From: Corynebacterium sanguinis
Lineage (GTDB): Bacteria; Actinomycetota; Actinomycetes; Mycobacteriales; Mycobacteriaceae
Direction: 5' to 3'
DNA: 64,000 bases
NCBI RefSeq assembly: GCF_007641235.1
Contig: NZ_CP038157.1
Span: 2,108,001-2,172,000, forward strand
This document shows, one piece after another, positions 30,783 to 39,174 of the stretch. How positions within the stretch are numbered: position 1 is the stretch's first letter; each line of letters begins with the position of its first letter. The notes under the pieces were generated by a model that had not been told where the DNA came from, ran no database searches, and saw only the letters and a program-made list of their open reading frames with translations. The position numbers and the translations under genes were made by a program.

Positions 30783-31628
30783 TCAGCGCAGCCCCTCCGA
30801 CATCTCGCGCGCCTGACGGTAGTTCACCGCGGCCTCTGTGAGTGTCGCCGCCGGGCGCGCCCACACGTCGAGGCCCACCGCCGCCGGGTCGATCCGCAGC
30901 TCGTCGAGGAAGCGCCACACGGTTTTAGGTTCGGCGGGCGCGATCGCCAGGCGTGTGCCGTTTTCAATCAGGGCCGCCACGCGGTCTTTTCCCGCCGCGT
31001 CGAGCGTGGCTACGTCCACGGTGAGCCAGTCGGCGTCGACGAGCGCGGTGGTGTGCAGGAGGTGGGCGTCGAAAAGCGAGAGGCGTTCCTGCGGCTCAGG
31101 CACCGCGCGGATCGTCTCGAAGTCGGTCGCGCCCTTGAGCCGGCCGCGCATGATGTCGGGCAGCGCGGGCTCGTCGAGCTGCAGGATTGAGGTCGCGCCA
31201 AGACGCTTCTCGACGTCCGCCCGATGCGCCACGATCGCCTCTGACAGCGCGTCCGTCACATCGCGCAGCGCCCCCGGGTCCGTGATCATCCGGTGCCCGT
31301 TGGCCATCTCAATGCGAGCGGCCAACGTCCACGGCCCGACGAGCTGCACCTTAATCTCCTCGACCTGACCCGCCCAGATTTCTTCGAGAACGTCGAGGTC
31401 GCGGGCCATCTGGTCCTTCGCGGCGCGGTGCTGCGTGGCCACGCGCCAGGTGCGCGGGCCGCGGTCGATGGGGATGTCGAGCAGCGCGGCGGTGCGCCCG
31501 ACGAGGTCGGAGCCTAGTCCGCGGTCCGGCAGCTGCGGGATGTGCGGCGTGGGGCTCTCCCCCACCACGATCTCGGCGGCCTTTGCCAGATCGGTGCCTG
31601 GCAGTTCGCCGAGGCCGAACGCGGTCAC
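30783..31628 (-). CDS. MetE-like (cobalamin-independent methionine synthase family) protein lacking cysteine
   Basis: A 281-residue protein with the C-terminal beta-barrel of MetE (URO-D/MetE fold): VQLVGPWTLAARIEMANG, ILQLDEPALPDIMRG and the end segment VGLDVWARPAATLTEAAVN. True MetE uses a zinc held by His, Glu and two Cys to activate homocysteine. This protein contains no cysteine at all; the region where HxC is expected reads DAHLLHTTALVDADW. It is therefore unlikely to be a functional methionine synthase. Homologues sit beside ligA in mycobacteria. The start is GTG 31628, overlapping the stop of the 51-residue membrane protein as GTGA. Confidence 0.85.
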   Translation of the reverse strand: MTAFGLGELPGTDLAKAAEIVVGESPTPHIPQLPDRGLGSDLVGRTAALLDIPIDRGPRTWRVATQHRAAKDQMARDLDVLEEIWAGQVEEIKVQLVGPWTLAARIEMANGHRMITDPGALRDVTDALSEAIVAHRADVEKRLGATSILQLDEPALPDIMRGRLKGATDFETIRAVPEPQERLSLFDAHLLHTTALVDADWLTVDVATLDAAGKDRVAALIENGTRLAIAPAEPKTVWRFLDELRIDPAAVGLDVWARPAATLTEAAVNYRQAREMSEGLR

Positions 31629-31780
31629 TTGTTCGGTTCCTTAGGCAGGAAGATCACCGTCAGCGCCAGCGCCGCGGCGACCAATCTCACCCACCACGGC
31701 CAGCCTTGCACGGACGCGACGAACATCAACACGATGAGCAGCGTCGCGATGACTTTGGCGGGTGTCTCGGGAATCCTCAT
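31625..31780 (-). CDS. 51-residue membrane protein upstream of the MetE-like gene
   Basis: A short frame: it begins MRIPETPAKVIATLL, contains two hydrophobic stretches with a central QGWPWWVRL, and ends LPKEPNK. The ATG at 31780 lies 7 nt after TACCGT (31788-31793), consistent with a leaderless start. Its TGA overlaps the GTG of the MetE-like gene (GTGA), so the two are translationally coupled. Both the coupling and the clean membrane-protein composition support a real gene. No function known. Confidence 0.7.
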   Translation of the reverse strand: MRIPETPAKVIATLLIVLMFVASVQGWPWWVRLVAAALALTVIFLPKEPNK

Positions 31781-31826
31781 GCGGGCCACGGTAGCACCAT
31801 TGGTTGCCGCGGGCGGCCGGCTGCTT

Positions 31827-31906
31827 CCCCCTAAACTCGGACACCCCGAACTTGCCCCGGGTTTAGGCGGAAGACCCCCACTTTTACCCGTCCGGGTTTA
31901 AGGCGA
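31827..31906. repeat. 80-bp multi-arm palindromic element, copy 1
   Basis: Three related arms: CCTAAACTCGGAC (start), GGGTTTAGGCGGA (middle, same bases in inverse sense) and ACCCGTCCGGGTTTAAGGCG (end). The first arm can pair with either of the other two, giving alternative hairpins. It begins 8 nt past the mnmA stop. A second copy, with the same arm order and nearly the same length, is at 40332-40410. Confidence 0.7.
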
Positions 31907-31913
31907 GGAGCGC

Positions 31914-32993
31914 TCAGGCGGTGTGGCAGATGGTCCCGGAGCCGAGCACCACGTCACCTAATGCATCCGGGTCAGGCAGGTAGAGCACCGCGGCCTGGCC
32001 GCGGGCCACGCCCTCAAGCGGCGAGTGCAGGGCCAGCACCATTTCGTCGCCCTCGACACGCGCGTCGCACCCGACGACCCCGCCGTGGGCGCGGATCTGC
32101 ACGTTCGCCGTAAACGTCCCGTTCATCGCCGGGTGCAGGACCTTGAGCCTGTCAGCACGGATCTCGCGCACCTCAAGTGCCTGACGCGGCCCGACGGTGA
32201 CCACCCCGGTGGCGGCGTCGATGTCGGTGACGTAGCGGGGTTGCCCGTCGGCGGCGGGAACGCGCAGGTCAAGCCCGCGGCGCTGGCCGATGGTGTACTG
32301 GAAGGCCCCGTCGTGTTCCTTCAACTCGGTGCCGTCGGCGTCGACGATCATCCCCGGGCGCATTCCGATGGAGCGGCCCAGAAACGCCTGGGTGTTGCCG
32401 TCCGGGATGAAGCAGAGGTCGTAGGAATCCGGCTTGGTTGCGGTGGAGAAACCGTGGCGCTTGGCCTCCTCGCGGATCTGGGGCTTCTCGGTGTCGCCCA
32501 CGGGGAAGATGCAGCGGTCGAGCTCGGCGCGGGTGAGCACGCCGAGGACGTAGGACTGGTCCTTGAGTGGATCGGCGCTGCGGCGCAAATTGCCCTCGTC
32601 ATCGACAATCGCGTAGTGGCCGGTGGCCACCGCGTCGAAGCCCAGGGCGAGAGCCCTATCGAGCAGGGCGGCGAACTTGATCTTTTCGTTGCAGCGCAGG
32701 CAGGGGTTTGGGGTCTCGCCGTTGTCGTAGGACCAGATGAAGTTGTCGATCACCTCGGCCTTGAAGCGGTCGGAGAAGTCCCACACGTAAAACGGGATGC
32801 CCAGCTTGTCGCAGACCCGGCGCGCGTCGGCGGAGTCCTCCAGCGAGCAGCAGCCGCGCGCGGACTCGCGGGTGGCCTGGGGGTCGCGCGAGAGCGCGAG
32901 GTGGACACCGACGACGTCGTGTCCGGCGTCGACAAGCCGGGCGGCCGCCACCGAACTATCGACGCCGCCACTCATCGCTGCCAAGACCCGCAT
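31914..32993 (-). CDS. mnmA: tRNA 2-thiouridylase
   Basis: A 359-residue enzyme that adenylates and thiolates U34 of the tRNAs for Lys, Glu and Gln. The PP-loop is [13 protein letters not shown] at the N-terminus. The catalytic cysteines are in [12 protein letters not shown] and [16 protein letters not shown]. The C-terminal beta-barrel ([12 protein letters not shown]...) is complete. The sulfur donor is usually a cysteine desulfurase, and one is encoded 6 kb away (39175-40299). The ATG is leaderless behind TACACT (33006-33001), which overlaps the divergent gene's -10 box. The 80-bp palindromic element follows its stop codon. Confidence 0.95.
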   Translation of the reverse strand: MRVLAAMSGGVDSSVAAARLVDAGHDVVGVHLALSRDPQATRESARGCCSLEDSADARRVCDKLGIPFYVWDFSDRFKAEVIDNFIWSYDNGETPNPCLRCNEKIKFAALLDRALALGFDAVATGHYAIVDDEGNLRRSADPLKDQSYVLGVLTRAELDRCIFPVGDTEKPQIREEAKRHGFSTATKPDSYDLCFIPDGNTQAFLGRSIGMRPGMIVDADGTELKEHDGAFQYTIGQRRGLDLRVPAADGQPRYVTDIDAATGVVTVGPRQALEVREIRADRLKVLHPAMNGTFTANVQIRAHGGVVGCDARVEGDEMVLALHSPLEGVARGQAAVLYLPDPDALGDVVLGSGTICHTA

Positions 32994-33000
32994 GTGCGGC

Positions 33001-33010
33001 AGTGTACTCT
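33001..33010. promoter_or_regulatory. Overlapping divergent -10 boxes, mnmA / spermidine-synthase-like gene
   Basis: AGTGTACTCT holds TACACT on the minus strand (33006-33001, 7 nt from the mnmA ATG) and TACTCT on the plus strand (33005-33010, 8 nt from GTG 33019). The spacer is 25 bp (32994-33018), the same size as between ligA and the exonuclease. Confidence 0.6.
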
Positions 33011-33018
33011 CGCGAGGC

Positions 33019-33819
33019 GTGCCACCAAAAAGCCAGTTCTACGAGATCGACAGCGGCGTCGCCGAGGTGATCTATGAGCACGACGGCTCGCTGACCCTGC
33101 TGGTCGGCGGCGTGCCCAGCTCCTCGATTGTGCCGGGTGAGCCCGACCGGCTCGATTTCGAGTACATGCGTTGGATCGCGGACTTTCTGAATTCGGTCAA
33201 GCGCTGGGACAAGGCGAGGCTGACCCACCTCGGCGGGGCGGGCTGCTCCCTGCCCCGCTACTTCGCGCACGCCTGGCCCGGCAGCCGCAACACCGTCGTC
33301 GAGATCGACAGCGAGTTGGCCGTTTTAGCCCGCGAGCTTTTCGACGTCCCCCGCGCCCCGGCCGTCAAGATCCGCGTCGGCGACGCGCGGGAGGAAACGG
33401 ACGGGTTCAAACCGGCCACGCGCGACGTGATCATCCGCGACGTGTTCGCCGGCGCCACCACGCCGCACAACCTGACCACGGTGGAGTTCTTTGCGGCGGC
33501 GCAGGCGTCGTTAAGCGAGAGCGGCGTCTACGTTGCCAACTGCGGCTCGCACGCCGACTTAACGGAGGCGAAAGAGGAGCTGGCGGGCATGGCCGAGGTG
33601 TGGCCGCACATCGCGGCGATCGCCGATCCCCCGATGCTCAAGGGCCGCCGCTACGGCAACATCGTGCTCATCGGCTCCAACACTGAGCTTGAGGCGACGC
33701 CGCAGCTCACGCGCGAGCTGCTCAAGGGCGCGGTGCCGGCGCACTTCAAGGGTGAGGCGTGGGCGCGGGCGCTGGCGACTTCCCCGCGGCGCGATCCTGC
33801 CGGGCGAGGAACTCCCTGA
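33019..33819 (+). CDS. Spermidine-synthase-like SAM-binding protein
   Basis: A 266-residue protein with the spermidine-synthase/methyltransferase Rossmann fold: [24 protein letters not shown] (fragment [15 protein letters not shown]) as the nucleotide loop, [13 protein letters not shown] as motif II and [19 protein letters not shown] as the Asp-containing active-site region. Many actinobacterial members of this group (fused-SpeE-like) are not true polyamine synthases, and the acceptor is unknown. The start is GTG 33019, leaderless behind TACTCT. The 3' end overlaps the broken aminoacyl-lipid synthase tail-to-tail by 74 bp. Confidence 0.82.
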   Translation: MPPKSQFYEIDSGVAEVIYEHDGSLTLLVGGVPSSSIVPGEPDRLDFEYMRWIADFLNSVKRWDKARLTHLGGAGCSLPRYFAHAWPGSRNTVVEIDSELAVLARELFDVPRAPAVKIRVGDAREETDGFKPATRDVIIRDVFAGATTPHNLTTVEFFAAAQASLSESGVYVANCGSHADLTEAKEELAGMAEVWPHIAAIADPPMLKGRRYGNIVLIGSNTELEATPQLTRELLKGAVPAHFKGEAWARALATSPRRDPAGRGTP

Positions 33820-36173
33820 CCACCCCGGCGTAGTCGCTGGCGCGCATCGTGGGAAGGTAGCAATTGACCACGGCCAGCGCGATGGAACCCAGTGCGAGTT
33901 CGTCGTCGTAGGCGAGGTACCAACCGGAATGCGTCGGGTGGAACTTGTACTTCGACGCCGCCAGGGAGCGAAAGCCGTAGAGCGGCTCGATGCTCGCCCC
34001 CGCCTTGTCGAGGATGACCTCGAGAACAGACTCCGGCTCGCCGGTTCGCGCCAACGGAGCGCCGGAGAGCGACACCCACTTCACCCCCTCGTCGCTGGCG
34101 ATCTGGGCCGCCTCCGCCAAGAGGAACTCGATGGTGGGACGGAACCCGTCCGGGTCGCGGCGCATGAAATCGAGGGTGTAGCCGACCTGCTCTCCGCCCT
34201 CGTACACGGGCAGCCAGCTTGTCACTCCGTGGAGGCGTCCGTCGTCGCCGATCGCGAGTCAAAGCTTCGTGCCTTCGACCGAGAGCTCGTCGACGCTGCC
34301 GAGGGTAAATCCCATCTCCGGCAGCGCCTTGTCCGACATCCACTGCTCGGACAAGGCAAAGATTTTCTCGCGGGTCTCGACATCCAGCTCCGCCCAGCTC
34401 GTCCACTGCGCCGTAACCCCTTCCTTGCCGGCACGGTTGCGGGCGGTGCGGATACTTTGTAAACTTCTTGCCCTTGAATTCCAGGTTGTCTGCGTGGAGC
34501 AGCGACTCTTCCGCGACGTGAACCGTGCGGTACCCGGCGCGCGCAAAATCCTCCGACACCGAGTACCAGGCCACGCGCCACCCCTGTTCCGCGGCGTGGG
34601 TCTCGAACGCGTCGGCGACCTCGTCGCGTGTCGTGCCTGCGCCAAAGACGGGCTCGCCGAGGGTGACGGCGACGTTGTTGGAGATGCGGTAGGCCACGTA
34701 CCCGGTGCCGCCTCCGGTAAAGAAGTACCTGTTGCCGTCCCACAGCCCCATCCACGCGAGGTGGTCGCCGGTGCCGCGCATCAGGATCTCCTTGGCGCGG
34801 CCGCGTTCGCTCTCTAGCGCCCCCGACGGCGCCGATGTCAGCGCGCGGTGCAAAAAGTAGATCGCCGCGGCCCAAAAGGCGATTCCGACCCACTCGTAGA
34901 GCAACCACGACAACGAGCTCTGCGGGATCACGTAGGGTGGCCAGAACAGCGCGATGACCGGCGGCATGAAGCGCAGCGGTGTTTCCAGGAGCACATCGCT
35001 TAACGACGCCCGCTCCACGAACCCGGGATTGGCTATCGCGCCCACAACCCAGATCGACGCGCACACCGCAAGCGCCGCCAAGGTTCCAACCAGCGCAGGG
35101 CGCCACTGCGAGCGCACGCAGAAGCGCGACCGCGTCGCGATCAACACCGCGAGCACGACGAGCCACGGCAGGACCACGAGGGCGACGTTAAACGCCAGGA
35201 GGAAGGAGTCGACCCACCCGACGAGCTGCACGAAAATCACCGCGAGGCTGATAAGGGTGCTGACCACGGCGAAGATCCAGGCGAGGCGGCGGCCACGGCG
35301 AAGCCCGAGCGCGACCACGAGCGAGGCGACCAGCGGGGCGATGTTGAGCAGGAGCGGCCCGAGGCCGCTTTGCTGGTTGATCTGCAGCGCTTCCTGGCAC
35401 GTCGCTGAGTCCGCGTCGACGCAGCGCAGGAGGACCTCGTTGGCGGCCACGGCGGGTTCCCACATCAGTTGGCTGACGTCCGCGAACGGCCCGTGGGCCG
35501 CGGGGTTGAAAGCGACGAGCACCGGCCCCAGCGACACCGCCGCAAAAAGCACGGCGACGAGAACGCGTGATTCGCGAACCGAGGCACCCCGGCGGGCGAT
35601 CTCGGCGCCGACAACCAGGTGCCCCGCCGCGCAGCCGATCAGGACCGCGCTGAAGGCGACTACTGCGTTGAGGGAGCCGTCGTAAAGCACGAGCGTGGCT
35701 GTCAGCGCGATGAGCACCAGGCGCACGCGCCGGCGCCACATCACCCCCATCGACGAGGTGGTGAACGCGAGCGAGCCGAAGATCCACGCAGCGGGCGAGA
35801 GGTACGTTTCGTTGACCAAGTCGCCACCCCACTGGTTAAAACCCGCCCGCTCGACGATGATGGCCGCGACCGCGCCCGTCGGCACCGCCACCGCGTGCGA
35901 CGCAATCGCCGCCACGGCGAAGCGCCGCGTGGTCAGCAGGACCTCGGCGGGTACCGCGAAGACCAGCAGCGCGAGAGACGAGTACACCATCCCGGCGACG
36001 TGTGAGCTGGTCAGGCCCGCGGTGAGCAGGGAGGCGATGTGCTCCTCCCCCGCCAACCCGTAGACGAGGACGTCACGTCCGCGGGAACCGAACACGGCGA
36101 ACAGGGTCCACATGACAACGAGCATGGACAGGCTCGCCGGGACCCTGGCCGCGAGGGTTCTTACCCTTTTCAT
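33746..36173 (-). pseudogene. MprF-like aminoacyl-phosphatidylglycerol synthase (DUF2156), broken
   Basis: Reconstructed, this is a protein of about 809 residues: an N-terminal polytopic membrane domain followed by the DUF2156 catalytic domain that transfers an amino acid from tRNA to phosphatidylglycerol or diacylglycerol (GNRYFFTGGGTGYVAYRISN, NRAGKEGVTAQWTSWAELD, GFMPTIEFLL-like FRPTIEFLLAEAA). Two lesions interrupt it. An extra base near 34460 (TTT A CAAAG on the coding strand, where TTT CAA AGT is expected) shifts the frame after EFKGKKF, and an in-frame TGA at 34261-34259 splits GTKL from LAIGDDGRLHGV. In C. glutamicum a homologue makes alanylated lipids and lies beside an esterase gene, as here. 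The start ATG overlaps the esterase stop (ATGA). True loss is more likely than two read errors, but raw data should decide. Confidence 0.85.
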
Positions 36174-37388
36174 TTCAGCCCACCCCTTTCGGCGACGAAG
36201 TCGAGGTTGTCACGAAACGCCACGCGCCACACCTGGTAGCTGTGTGAGCCCGGCACCGTGTCGTAGGTAGTGTCCATGCCCGCGGCGCGGGCAAGTTCGT
36301 TGAGGTGCGACAAAGCGGCGGTCGACATCTCGTCATCCTCGCCGGCGACGAAGCGTCCCGCGATCCCATGGTAGTAAGACGTGCCGCGTGCCTTGTCCAA
36401 CAGCGTGGCCGCGTTGACCCTCTGAAACGCTTCCTCGCTGCCGCCGAAGATCTGTTGCACCGTCTTTACGTGGCTGCCCACATTCGGCTCAGCCTCGCCG
36501 GAGAAGTCTAGAACCGAGCCGTACGCCTCGGGGTGATTGGTGATCACCTGCATCGCGCAGGTCCCGCCGTAGCTCAACCCCCCCGACAGTCCACCTGGAC
36601 TGGTCGTCGTTGACGTCGAAGTTCGCCTTGATCATCTCCGGAACCCGTGTGGAGATGTAGGTGAGCACCTTGTGCTCCGGGCCGTCAGAGCACGCGGGGT
36701 TGCCCGTTTCCGACCCCGTGGCATCGACGCTGACCACCACGGGGGCCTCCCCGTTGTGCCGGGATTGGAAATCATCCAGCGACTGGGCGGCATCGCCCTT
36801 GGTAAACCAGTCCATCGGGCTGCCCGGGCTGCCCGCCATGATGACGAGCACGGGCAGGTCGTGGTTTCTCCAGTAGGCGGGCGGAACGTACGCCACCGCG
36901 TCGCGCATCGGCGCCGCAGACAACGTCACCAGGGCGCCCACCTCGCGGTCATGGTCCTTCGGCGGAGATTTCATGGATTTAAACTGGTGCGCATCCACGC
37001 TCGCCGCCACGGGGACGGGGTAGAACGACCCGACCGTCGGGTACTCCTGGTACACGAGGTTGGACACCAGGTAGGTGTTGGCGAGCGCGACGACCGCCAC
37101 CAAAGACATCACGAAGCGCCGGCCCTTCTGCACCACTGCGACGCACACCACAAACGCAGCCGAGGCCCCCGCCGCATAAATCACCCACGGTACGGAATCC
37201 GGGAAGGGTTTGGGCCACACTTCGAAGCCGAATACCGCGACGGCGAGCAATCCAAGGGTGACAAGCCCCGCAACGCGGGTGCACCGGTTGAACGGCACCA
37301 CCGCAAAGAGCGTCGTCGCGATCACGATGGCTGCGATGGCGATGCCGGCACCCGGTGAGACCAGCGCAAGAGATCGTAGAGCGTCCAC
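36170..37388 (-). pseudogene. Membrane-bound esterase of the aminoacyl-lipid operon, frameshifted at G7
   Basis: Four N-terminal hydrophobic segments are followed by an esterase-D-type alpha/beta-hydrolase domain (VAYVPPAYWRNHDLPVLVIMAG, fragment VAYVPPAYWRNHDLPVLV). The nucleophile motif should read GGLSYGGTCA, but a run of seven G on the coding strand (36584-36578) throws the frame just before it. With six G the frame is restored and continues to the catalytic His region (PGSHSYQVWR) and the stop at 36170. Reconstructed length is about 405 residues. GTG 37388 is leaderless behind TACGTT. The stop overlaps the start of the MprF-like gene as ATGA. The run could be a decayed gene, a slippage switch or a sequencing error. 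Confidence 0.8.
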
Positions 37389-37394
37389 GTTTTG

Positions 37395-37401
37395 TAACGT
37401 A
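37395..37401. promoter_or_regulatory. Overlapping divergent -10 boxes, esterase / hydrolase
   Basis: TAACGTA contains TAACGT on the plus strand (37395-37400, 8 nt from ATG 37409) and TACGTT on the minus strand (37401-37396, 7 nt from GTG 37388). The two hexamers share five bases in a 20-bp spacer. Confidence 0.6.
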
Positions 37402-37408
37402 GACCCCC

Positions 37409-38032
37409 ATGGCCCTGTTCTCCCACATTCCGCGCATACTTCCCGACCCCTCCACAGCGACCTCCCAGTCGAGTGGGCGGGTTGTTGTCGCAGTTCACGG
37501 CACGCTCTCAGAACCCTTTGTGTTTCGCCCGCTGACCGAGGCTCTCGCCGAGCGCGGCGTAGACCTGATTGCGCCGACTCACGGGGACCGGGGAACGGCT
37601 GCGATCGACAGCTCGGCTGAGGACGTCGCCCGAACCATCCTGGAACTGCCGGACACAGTCACGCGGGTCGACATCGTCGGCCACTCCAGTGGGGGCCTGG
37701 TCGCGCTTCGCGCCCTGGAGGATGAACGTGTTCGCGAGCGCGTGCGCACGGTGGTGGGCCTCGGTGCCGCGTGGCGCGGCACCGACCACCGCGCGTGGTA
37801 CCGCCGCGACTGGCTTGTCGGCCCTCTTCTCGGACAATCCTTCACCGAGCTCGAGGACGTCGGCGAGCCAGTAGTGCCGTGCGGGGTAGACATCGTCTCG
37901 CTGGTCTCGGATGCCGACTCGGTGGTTCCGACGTCGTCCGCGCGGCTCGGGCGCGTTGTTGAGATCTCCGGGGTGCCGCACACACAATTGCCCGGATGCA
38001 CCACCGAGGTGCTCCGGGCATTGGGGCTGTAG
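37409..38032 (+). CDS. Alpha/beta hydrolase (lipase-like)
   Basis: A 207-residue soluble hydrolase with a complete catalytic triad: oxyanion strand VVVAVHGT near residue 27, nucleophile in IVGHSSGGLVALRAL, Asp in VSDADSVVP and His in GVPHTQLPG. No signal peptide is evident. The lid is minimal, resembling short triacylglycerol lipases or carboxylesterases; the substrate is unknown. ATG 37409 is leaderless behind TAACGT. It is divergent from the esterase of the broken aminoacyl-lipid operon with only 20 bp between the starts. Confidence 0.85.
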   Translation: MALFSHIPRILPDPSTATSQSSGRVVVAVHGTLSEPFVFRPLTEALAERGVDLIAPTHGDRGTAAIDSSAEDVARTILELPDTVTRVDIVGHSSGGLVALRALEDERVRERVRTVVGLGAAWRGTDHRAWYRRDWLVGPLLGQSFTELEDVGEPVVPCGVDIVSLVSDADSVVPTSSARLGRVVEISGVPHTQLPGCTTEVLRALGL

Positions 38033-38041
38033 GGCCGTGCG

Positions 38042-39109
38042 CTACTTCTGCGCGTTGTTGAGCAAGATGAGCAGGTCGCCGACGGAGTAGTCTCCGACCA
38101 TCATCGCGCGCAGGTCGCCGACGGGCAGCTTGCCCTCGGCAGCCAAGCTCTGGACCGCGGAGGCGATATTCGAGGCGTCGTCCGGGCTGAACCCGAACTG
38201 CGCGGCGGCGTCCGCGATCTGCGGCTGGTTCAGGACCCCGGTGGCCAGGCCCAGGATGGCCACCACGAGGGCCGTGTTGTCCTGGCCCAGGACCTCAAGC
38301 TCGCCGGATTCGGGGACCTGGAAGGACTCGAGCACGCCGCCGCCGGCGCTGTGGTTGCCCGCGGAGAACGCGCCGAGGTCGGAGTCGGAGCCGTTGAACA
38401 CGTTGAGGTCGACCGGGGTGCTCACGCCGGGGACGCGGCCGGAGTCGGAGCGCTGCCAAAACGAGATCTTGTCCCAGCCGCCGACGGGGCGCGGCGCCTG
38501 GTTCTGGTACGCGGCGAGCCACAACGGGTACCCGGTGAAGGCGGATGTGTCGTTCATGCGCTCGTACCAGAAGTAGCGGTAGGTGTAAATCATCGGCTTC
38601 GTGCCGGTGGAGCGCTCGAGCTCGGTGAGGAAGGTGCCCGTCCACGCGGCCAGCGCGGTCGGCGACAGTCCCTCGTCGACCTCGAGGTCGAGCACCGGGG
38701 GCAGGCTAAGGGCCGGGCCGTTGCTGATCACGTCGGCGAAGTGCTTCGCCTGGGCTCTCGGGTCCTCGGCGGGGCGGGCGTAGTGGTACGCGCCGACCTT
38801 CAGCCCGGCTGCGGCCGCGGCGTTGGCGTCCTCGTCGTAGAACTCGTTTTTCCAACCGTTTCCTTCGGTGGCCTTGACAAAGGCGAACTGCTGGCCGCCC
38901 GGGCCGGCGACGCTGCGCCAGTCGATGGGCTCGCCGCCGGGGCGTTGGTGGCCCGCGACGTCGACGCCCTGGACGACGCCGGGGATGTTCTGCGCGCTGG
39001 CGCCGGTACGCATCGTTGGGCTAAACGGGACGGCGACGGCGAGCACCACGGTCAGTACGGCCGCGGTGAGCGCAGCAAGGACGGGCGTGAGTCTGCGGGA
39101 AGCATGCAT
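38042..39109 (-). CDS. Exported GH25 lysozyme-like muramidase
   Basis: A 355-residue secreted peptidoglycan hydrolase. Residues 6-27 form a signal peptide (after MHASRRLTPV), probably cleaved near GASAQN. The GH25 barrel follows: GVDVAGHQRPGG, FAFVKATEGNGW, and the catalytic pair in PPVLDLEVDEG (DxE), with WLAAYQ and SFWQRSDSGRVPGV later. A C-terminal 100-residue extension, with a helical ESFQVPESGELEVLGQ region, is not part of the barrel and may bind the wall. Start: ATG 39109, 7 nt after TATGGT; an in-frame ATG at 39121 overlaps that box. It ends 9 nt from the divergent hydrolase gene's stop. Confidence 0.9.
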   Translation of the reverse strand: MHASRRLTPVLAALTAAVLTVVLAVAVPFSPTMRTGASAQNIPGVVQGVDVAGHQRPGGEPIDWRSVAGPGGQQFAFVKATEGNGWKNEFYDEDANAAAAAGLKVGAYHYARPAEDPRAQAKHFADVISNGPALSLPPVLDLEVDEGLSPTALAAWTGTFLTELERSTGTKPMIYTYRYFWYERMNDTSAFTGYPLWLAAYQNQAPRPVGGWDKISFWQRSDSGRVPGVSTPVDLNVFNGSDSDLGAFSAGNHSAGGGVLESFQVPESGELEVLGQDNTALVVAILGLATGVLNQPQIADAAAQFGFSPDDASNIASAVQSLAAEGKLPVGDLRAMMVGDYSVGDLLILLNNAQK

Positions 39110-39174
39110 GTCCCGCACCATACCGGAGTTCAACCACACAAGTACCACATGACACACGAACAACAACTAAAACA

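Noticed and set aside
34259..34261. TGA in the synthase as a selenocysteine codon
   Set aside because: Family members do not have Sec here, no SECIS-like hairpin follows, and an upstream frameshift already breaks the gene.
34222..35166. 314-codon frame inside the aminoacyl-lipid synthase region
   Set aside because: Arg/Ala-rich out-of-frame translation of the broken synthase; it shows no membrane helices or motifs.
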